The notes under the pieces: model-generated
Seen by the model: the letters and a program-made list of their open reading frames with translations, nothing else
Database searches by the model: none
What the model was told of the DNA's origin: nothing
Shown: positions 59,894 to 64,000 of the stretch, in pieces
Layout: each line of letters starts with the position of its first letter
How positions within the stretch are numbered: position 1 is the stretch's first letter
Made by a program: the position numbers and the translations under genes
Origin: Dyella choica
GTDB lineage: Bacteria; Pseudomonadota; Gammaproteobacteria; Xanthomonadales; Rhodanobacteraceae
NCBI RefSeq assembly: GCF_003977665.1
Contig: NZ_RYYV01000005.1
Span: 124,001 to 188,000 of the forward strand
Length of the DNA: 64,000 bases
Direction of reading: 5' to 3'

Positions 59894-60751
59894 TTGAATA
59901 GCCTAAGCATCATTCTGCCGGCAAAGAACGAAGCGGCCGCGCTGACCGGTCTGTTGCCACGCCTGCGTACTGCGCAACCGGCCGCCGAAATCGTCGTGGT
60001 CGACGATGGCTCCACCGACGACACCAGGCGAATTTGCGCCGAAGCAGGGGTGGTGTGCCTGTCCTCGCCCTATTCGATGGGTAACGGCGCCGCCATAAAG
60101 CGAGGTGCTCGTGCGGCCCAGGGCGAAGTACTCGTCTTCATGGACGGTGACGGGCAGCATGACCCGGCCGATGTGGCACGGCTGTTGGCCAGTCTGGGGG
60201 AGGGCTATGACATGGCTGTAGGCGCCCGGGATTGGGGCAGTCAGGCCGGAGTTGGACGTGGTATCGCAAACACCTTGTACAACTGGTTGGCTAGTCGCAT
60301 GACCGGTCATCAAGTCGATGATCTGACCTCTGGCTTCCGCGCTGTCCGGGCGAACAAATTTCGCGAATTCCTGCACTTGCTGCCCAACGGCTTCAGCTAT
60401 CCCACGACCACTACCATGGCGTTTTTCCGTAGCGCCTATCCGATTGCTTATGTGCCCATCAAGGCTGCGCGACGGGTGGGCAAAAGCCATATCAGGCCGT
60501 TGCGAGACGGTGTGCGCTTTCTGCTGATCATCTTCAAGATTGCCACGCTGTACTCGCCGTTGAAGCTCTTTGTACCAACCAGTGCACTGTTTTTTTTGCT
60601 CGGCTGCATCAACTACGCCTGGACTTTTTGGCACGAAGGTCGCCTGACCAACGGCAGTGCGCTGATGTGGAGCGCGGCGGTGATCGTGTTTTTGATCGGT
60701 TTGGTGTCAGAACAGATTACGGCACTCCTTTATACGCGTCTTGAGCGCTGA
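59894..60751 (+). CDS. Family 2 glycosyltransferase (dolichol/undecaprenyl-phosphate sugar transferase-like)
   Basis: A 285-residue membrane-anchored GT-A enzyme. IILPAKNEAAAL at the start, VVVDDGSTDDT for the nucleotide-sugar site, MDGDGQHDP for the metal-binding DxD, and two C-terminal transmembrane helices. The layout fits polyprenyl-phosphate sugar synthases (DPMS/ArnC type). The start is TTG 59894 (AAGGGAAG lies 8-9 bases upstream). It heads a co-directional trio: its stop and the next ATG share bases (TGATGG). Confidence 0.87.
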   Translation: MNSLSIILPAKNEAAALTGLLPRLRTAQPAAEIVVVDDGSTDDTRRICAEAGVVCLSSPYSMGNGAAIKRGARAAQGEVLVFMDGDGQHDPADVARLLASLGEGYDMAVGARDWGSQAGVGRGIANTLYNWLASRMTGHQVDDLTSGFRAVRANKFREFLHLLPNGFSYPTTTTMAFFRSAYPIAYVPIKAARRVGKSHIRPLRDGVRFLLIIFKIATLYSPLKLFVPTSALFFLLGCINYAWTFWHEGRLTNGSALMWSAAVIVFLIGLVSEQITALLYTRLER

Positions 60752-61458
60752 TGGCATCGATTGAAAAGAGCTGGGCAAATGTCTTTGCCCGCACTCCGCT
60801 CCATCCACAATGGCTGTTGGGCCGAAGGCGGGTGCCTTCGGGCATTGCCCATGCATCCGGGCGAATACTGGACATAGGCGCTGCGGATCGCTGGATTGAA
60901 CCTCATCTGCCACGCGGCATAGAGTACGTGGCCCTGGACTATCCCTCCACAGGCCGTGACATGTATGGAGCCATGCCGCACGTTTTTGCCGATGGGGCTC
61001 GGTTGCCCTTTCCTGATGGGTGCTTTGACGGCGTCGTATGCTTGGAAGTACTTGAGCACGTGCCTGATCCAGCTATCGTCGTGACGCAGATTGGGCGTGT
61101 GCTCAAGCGAGGAGGGCGGGCGTGGCTATCCATGCCATTTCTTTACCCGTTGCACGACGCGCCCTTTGACTTCCAGCGCTACACGGAATATGGCTTGGCC
61201 CGTGATATCGCCCGTGCCGGATTGCATGTTGTCTCCTTGCAAAAGAGTAACCATGCGGTGCACGCGGCAGGTTTGCTTGCTTGTCTAGCCATTGCAGGCG
61301 GGGCATATGCCAAGCCGGGTGCTAGACGAATATGCCTGCTGCCCGTGGCTGCAGTTGCCATTCTTCTTATAAATCTGATCGCATGGCTGCTTGGCAAGGC
61401 GTGGCCCGACTGGGGCCATATGGCGACGGGTCACGTGCTGGAGGTGCGTAAACCGTGA
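60751..61458 (+). CDS. SAM-dependent methyltransferase (type 11)
   Basis: A 235-residue protein. RILDIGAADRWIEP is the SAM-binding glycine motif, YVALDYPSTGRDMYG follows as the acidic loop, and CLEVLEHVPDPA is typical of class I methyltransferases. A hydrophobic helix near the C-terminus (LLPVAAVAILLINLIAWLL) suggests membrane association. It lies between two glycosyltransferase genes, so its substrate is probably a sugar lipid or glycan intermediate. Confidence 0.85.
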   Translation: MASIEKSWANVFARTPLHPQWLLGRRRVPSGIAHASGRILDIGAADRWIEPHLPRGIEYVALDYPSTGRDMYGAMPHVFADGARLPFPDGCFDGVVCLEVLEHVPDPAIVVTQIGRVLKRGGRAWLSMPFLYPLHDAPFDFQRYTEYGLARDIARAGLHVVSLQKSNHAVHAAGLLACLAIAGGAYAKPGARRICLLPVAAVAILLINLIAWLLGKAWPDWGHMATGHVLEVRKP

Positions 61459-62687
61459 ATGACACCGCAAATCATGCTTTGCGGCCGACGCTCGTGGTCC
61501 TTGCCTCGACTTACCCACGCTGGAGCGGAGATCCGGAGCCGGCCTTCGTCCATGAATTGTCACGACGGCTTGTCCAGCGCTTTCACGTGATTGCTATCGT
61601 CCCGGATGCCCTTGGCGCGGATCAAAGCGGGCTGCACGACGGTGTCGAGGTCATCCGTTACCGCTATGCGCCACGCCTTCTTCAAACGCTGGTAAACGAT
61701 GGCGGCATCGTTTCCAATCTGCGTCGTAGTCGCTGGAAGCTATTGTTACTTCCCTCGTTTGTCCTGGCTCAGGCGTGGTGCCTATGGAGACTACTGCACA
61801 AAACCAGGGTTGATGCGATTCATGCCCATTGGCTGCTTCCGCAAGGACTAATCGCGGTTCTCTTGCGCAAATTGTCAAATCGTCGTCCCGCGCTGCTGGT
61901 GACGTCACATGGGGCGGACCTATACGCGCTACGCGGATATTGGATGAATGTGCTCAAGCGCTTTGTCATTCGCAACGCCGATGCAGTCTCGGTGGTCAGT
62001 GCCGCCATGTGCTCCGAACTAAAGCGAATCGGCGCATTCGTAGAAAGCAAGGTAGCCGTGAGACCCATGGGGGTCGACCTGCTAGAGGCTTTCAAGCCCG
62101 ATCCACGGGTGTCCCGCTCAGACTTCGAGCTTTTGTTTGTCGGGCGACTGGTTGAAAAAAAAGGATTGCGCTATCTGATTGACGTGATGCCGAACGTGCT
62201 CGAATCAGTTCCCGACGCACGGCTTACCATCGTCGGCTTTGGCCCTGAGCTCCCTTGCCTGAAAAAACGGGTGGACGACCATGGGTTAGGGCACAAGATT
62301 CAATTCGTCGGGGCCGAGCCGCAATCGCGGCTGCCGGCCTACTATCAGCGTGCGACAGTATTCGTCGCACCGTTTGTCGAGGCTGAATCCGGCGATCAAG
62401 AAGGGTTGGGACTGGTCGCCATTGAGGCGGCTGGATGCGGTTGCCCTGTCGTCCTGGGAGACGTGCCAGGCGCGCACGGACTATTGGATGCCTCATGCGC
62501 AAAATTCGTACGACCAAAGGATGCGAGTGAGCTCGCGGCCGCCATTGTTGAGCTATTGACGGACAGGGCAGGGCGTGAATGCTTGGCGGCCCGGGCGCGC
62601 GAGCGAGTCGCCAAGGCTGTCGATTGGGGTGTGGTGTCTGGAGAATATGCCGACCTCATTGATGGCGTGGTGAATGCCAGGTCTTGA
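61455..62687 (+). CDS. Family 4 glycosyltransferase
   Basis: A 410-residue GT-B enzyme. The N-terminal domain shows ASTYPRWSGDPEPAFVHELS and HAHWLLPQG; the C-terminal domain FVGRLVEKKGLRYLIDVMP, IVGFGPELP and ESGDQEGLGLVAIEAAGCG with the EX7E motif. The start is GTG 61455, overlapping the methyltransferase stop (GTGA). The last 32 bases overlap the convergent next gene. Codon use here is visibly more A/T-rich than in the preceding 60 kb, as usual for surface polysaccharide clusters. Confidence 0.88.
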   Translation: MNDTANHALRPTLVVLASTYPRWSGDPEPAFVHELSRRLVQRFHVIAIVPDALGADQSGLHDGVEVIRYRYAPRLLQTLVNDGGIVSNLRRSRWKLLLLPSFVLAQAWCLWRLLHKTRVDAIHAHWLLPQGLIAVLLRKLSNRRPALLVTSHGADLYALRGYWMNVLKRFVIRNADAVSVVSAAMCSELKRIGAFVESKVAVRPMGVDLLEAFKPDPRVSRSDFELLFVGRLVEKKGLRYLIDVMPNVLESVPDARLTIVGFGPELPCLKKRVDDHGLGHKIQFVGAEPQSRLPAYYQRATVFVAPFVEAESGDQEGLGLVAIEAAGCGCPVVLGDVPGAHGLLDASCAKFVRPKDASELAAAIVELLTDRAGRECLAARARERVAKAVDWGVVSGEYADLIDGVVNARS

Positions 62688-63600
62688 TGCTGCCCAGGCA
62701 AAATGCCGAGGCCAGAAAGCAGCGCGTGAGAACAACGCGCGCGCGTAGAGGCAGTGCTTTGCATTGAACGAGGCGTTCACCGATCCCTGCTGCCGGCAAC
62801 AGGAGAAGGCCTACGGCCGCCCCAAGACAGGTCAGTACCGGATGTATAGCGATGTCCATGTGAGACTGGCCCAGTCGCCCGTAGGCTTGCGGGTGTCGCG
62901 TACGGAATCGGGGAGCGGTGCGCCACGCCGCTTCCTTGTTCTTGGCCATTAGCAGGGAAAGATGAGTGGGGTCTGAATGAATGACGCTTGCGTCGCTCAC
63001 CAAATGGGTTGAGATGCCAGCAGCATGCAAGCGAAGCAGCAGATCTCGATCTTCGAATCCGTAGTACCTGTAGCCTTCGTCGTAGCCGCCAAGTTGAAGT
63101 AGCGTGTCGCGTTCCAGCAGCATATTGGCGGTGCTAAGCGCTCCTGGTTCGCCAGCTTTATGCTCGCGGAGGCGGCGGCTTGCTCCCAATCGCTGATAGA
63201 TTGGCCAAAAACCGTTGCCCTTGTAGCGCACTTCACCAATATGCACGCGATTGCGAGCTATGTCGCGTAGGAGCTTTTTCAAATAGTCCGTGGAGCCGGG
63301 TGTGCAATCGCAGTCAAGTACTAGCAATATGCGGCCGCTGGCCTCTCGCGCACCGGTATTGCGCGCCGCAGATCGTCCGGCATTGCGTGCGTGGCGAATG
63401 AGCTTGATGCGGGTCCCGAATTCGGATCCAAGGCGCTCAGCGGCTCCGTCCGTAGAGCCATCATCGACTACAATGATTTCAAGTGCGAAGCCAGCGGGAA
63501 GTACCTGGTTGAGAAGGGCATGGACGGTGCGGGCCGTCTGGGCAGACGCATTGCGGGATGGAATGACGACGGACACGGTGTCGTTCGGGAGGCTATTCAT
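62656..63600 (-). CDS. Family 2 glycosyltransferase (convergent)
   Basis: A 314-residue GT-A enzyme. VSVVIPSRNASAQTARTVHA, VVDDGSTDGAAERLG, the metal site LVLDCDCTPGS, and the acceptor region GYDEGYRYYGFEDRDLLLRL are clear; the C-terminus has a short hydrophobic stretch. It is on the opposite strand to its neighbours and its 3' end overlaps the family 4 gene by 32 bases, which points to rearrangement or insertion in the cluster. No strong ribosome binding site precedes the start. Confidence 0.85.
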   Translation of the reverse strand: MNSLPNDTVSVVIPSRNASAQTARTVHALLNQVLPAGFALEIIVVDDGSTDGAAERLGSEFGTRIKLIRHARNAGRSAARNTGAREASGRILLVLDCDCTPGSTDYLKKLLRDIARNRVHIGEVRYKGNGFWPIYQRLGASRRLREHKAGEPGALSTANMLLERDTLLQLGGYDEGYRYYGFEDRDLLLRLHAAGISTHLVSDASVIHSDPTHLSLLMAKNKEAAWRTAPRFRTRHPQAYGRLGQSHMDIAIHPVLTCLGAAVGLLLLPAAGIGERLVQCKALPLRARVVLTRCFLASAFCLGSIKTWHSPRHQ

Positions 63601-63721
63601 TTGGATTGTCGATCGCCGACTGCTGTCTGGGGCTGCATGATGGCAACTCTATGCAAGAGAAATGCGCTGGCGGATGATATGGATACCAATCGAGTAAAGA
63701 CTAAAGTCCATTGAGGCCTGT

Positions 63722-64000
63722 ATGGGAAGTGTTCCGGCCGTATCGGTTATTACCGTCGTTTACAACGCCGCATCGTGCATAGAGAAATGCCTGCGTAGTG
63801 TAGCGGAGCAGCAGGGAGTGGCCTACGAGCACATCGTAATCGACGGTGGTTCGACCGATGGCACGGTGGATATCCTCAGGCGGCATGCGGAAAAGCTAGC
63901 GTTTTGGTGTTCGGAACCCGATGCCGGCATCGCGGACGCCATGAACAAGGGGGTAGCGAGGGCAACGGGAAAGTGGATCATTTTCATCCATGCGGATGAT
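63722..64000 (+). CDS. Family 2 glycosyltransferase, N-terminal fragment (cut by window edge)
   Basis: The first 93 codons are visible from ATG 63722, preceded by TGAGG. VSVITVVYNAASCIEKCLRS and IDGGSTDGTVDILRRH with IFIHADD (DxD-like metal site) mark a GT2 domain of the WcaA type. EPDAGIADAMNKGVARATGK is the typical segment between. It is probably the next gene of a surface polysaccharide cluster, divergent from the previous glycosyltransferase. Confidence 0.85.
   Translation, partial: MGSVPAVSVITVVYNAASCIEKCLRSVAEQQGVAYEHIVIDGGSTDGTVDILRRHAEKLAFWCSEPDAGIADAMNKGVARATGKWIIFIHADD

Overview
The window looks like a chromosomal segment of a high-GC gammaproteobacterium of the order Xanthomonadales, most probably family Rhodanobacteraceae (Dyella, Rhodanobacter, Luteibacter or Frateuria type). 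This is inferred from the coding bias, TonB-dependent-receptor carbohydrate loci, the pilS-sucCD, ruvC-ruvA-ruvB-ybgC-tolQRAB-pal-cpoB-queE-queC and pilBCD-coaE neighbourhoods, and intergenic palindromic repeats. No species can be named from the sequence alone.

Layout. 1-12.7 kb: a catabolic locus for trehalose or a related alpha-linked glucose disaccharide. On the minus strand it holds a fused GH65 phosphorylase/beta-phosphoglucomutase, a TonB-dependent receptor, an MFS transporter, an exported GH65 enzyme, an exported GH37 trehalase and the start of another exported protein. A divergent LacI-family regulator sits behind a perfect 32-bp palindrome. 12.8-24.1 kb: housekeeping genes pilS, sucCD, nadE, bamD, rluD, pgeF and clpB (with a sigma-32-like promoter). 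24.4-26.9 kb: a second TonB-dependent receptor. 27.1-35.6 kb: a cobalamin riboswitch followed by a nine-gene late cobalamin operon (cobO, cobB, cbiB, cobD, cobQ, cobU, cobT, cobC, cobS), mostly translationally overlapping. 35.6-44.2 kb: fmdB-type zinc ribbon gene, aspS, an alpha/beta hydrolase, yebC, and ruvC-ruvA-kup-ruvB-ybgC. 44.2-50.9 kb: tolQRAB-pal-cpoB, then queE and queC. 50.9-55.5 kb: tRNA-Lys(UUU), an orphan antitoxin-like gene, a TVP38-type membrane protein, a deaminase, glnS and coaE. 55.5-59.5 kb: pilD, pilC, pilB. 59.9-64 kb: the start of a surface polysaccharide cluster (glycosyltransferases and a methyltransferase), cut by the window edge.

How the parts work together. In the sugar locus the receptor would bring the sugar across the outer membrane, the two exported hydrolases would act in the periplasm, the MFS protein would import glucose or intact disaccharide, and the cytosolic fusion would phosphorolyse the disaccharide and convert beta-glucose-1-phosphate to glucose-6-phosphate. 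LacI would control it through the palindrome. The cobalamin operon supports completion or salvage of corrinoids under riboswitch control. The Tol-Pal and BamD genes maintain the envelope.

The most interesting unexplained features are: the three-enzyme sugar locus with its fused phosphorylase-mutase and its unusual exported GH65 protein; three tandem 14-bp repeats that make nested minicistrons just before ruvC; pilS without pilR and pilB/pilC without pilA; and two families of intergenic palindromic repeats. I see no mobile element with a transposase, no prophage and no CRISPR array.
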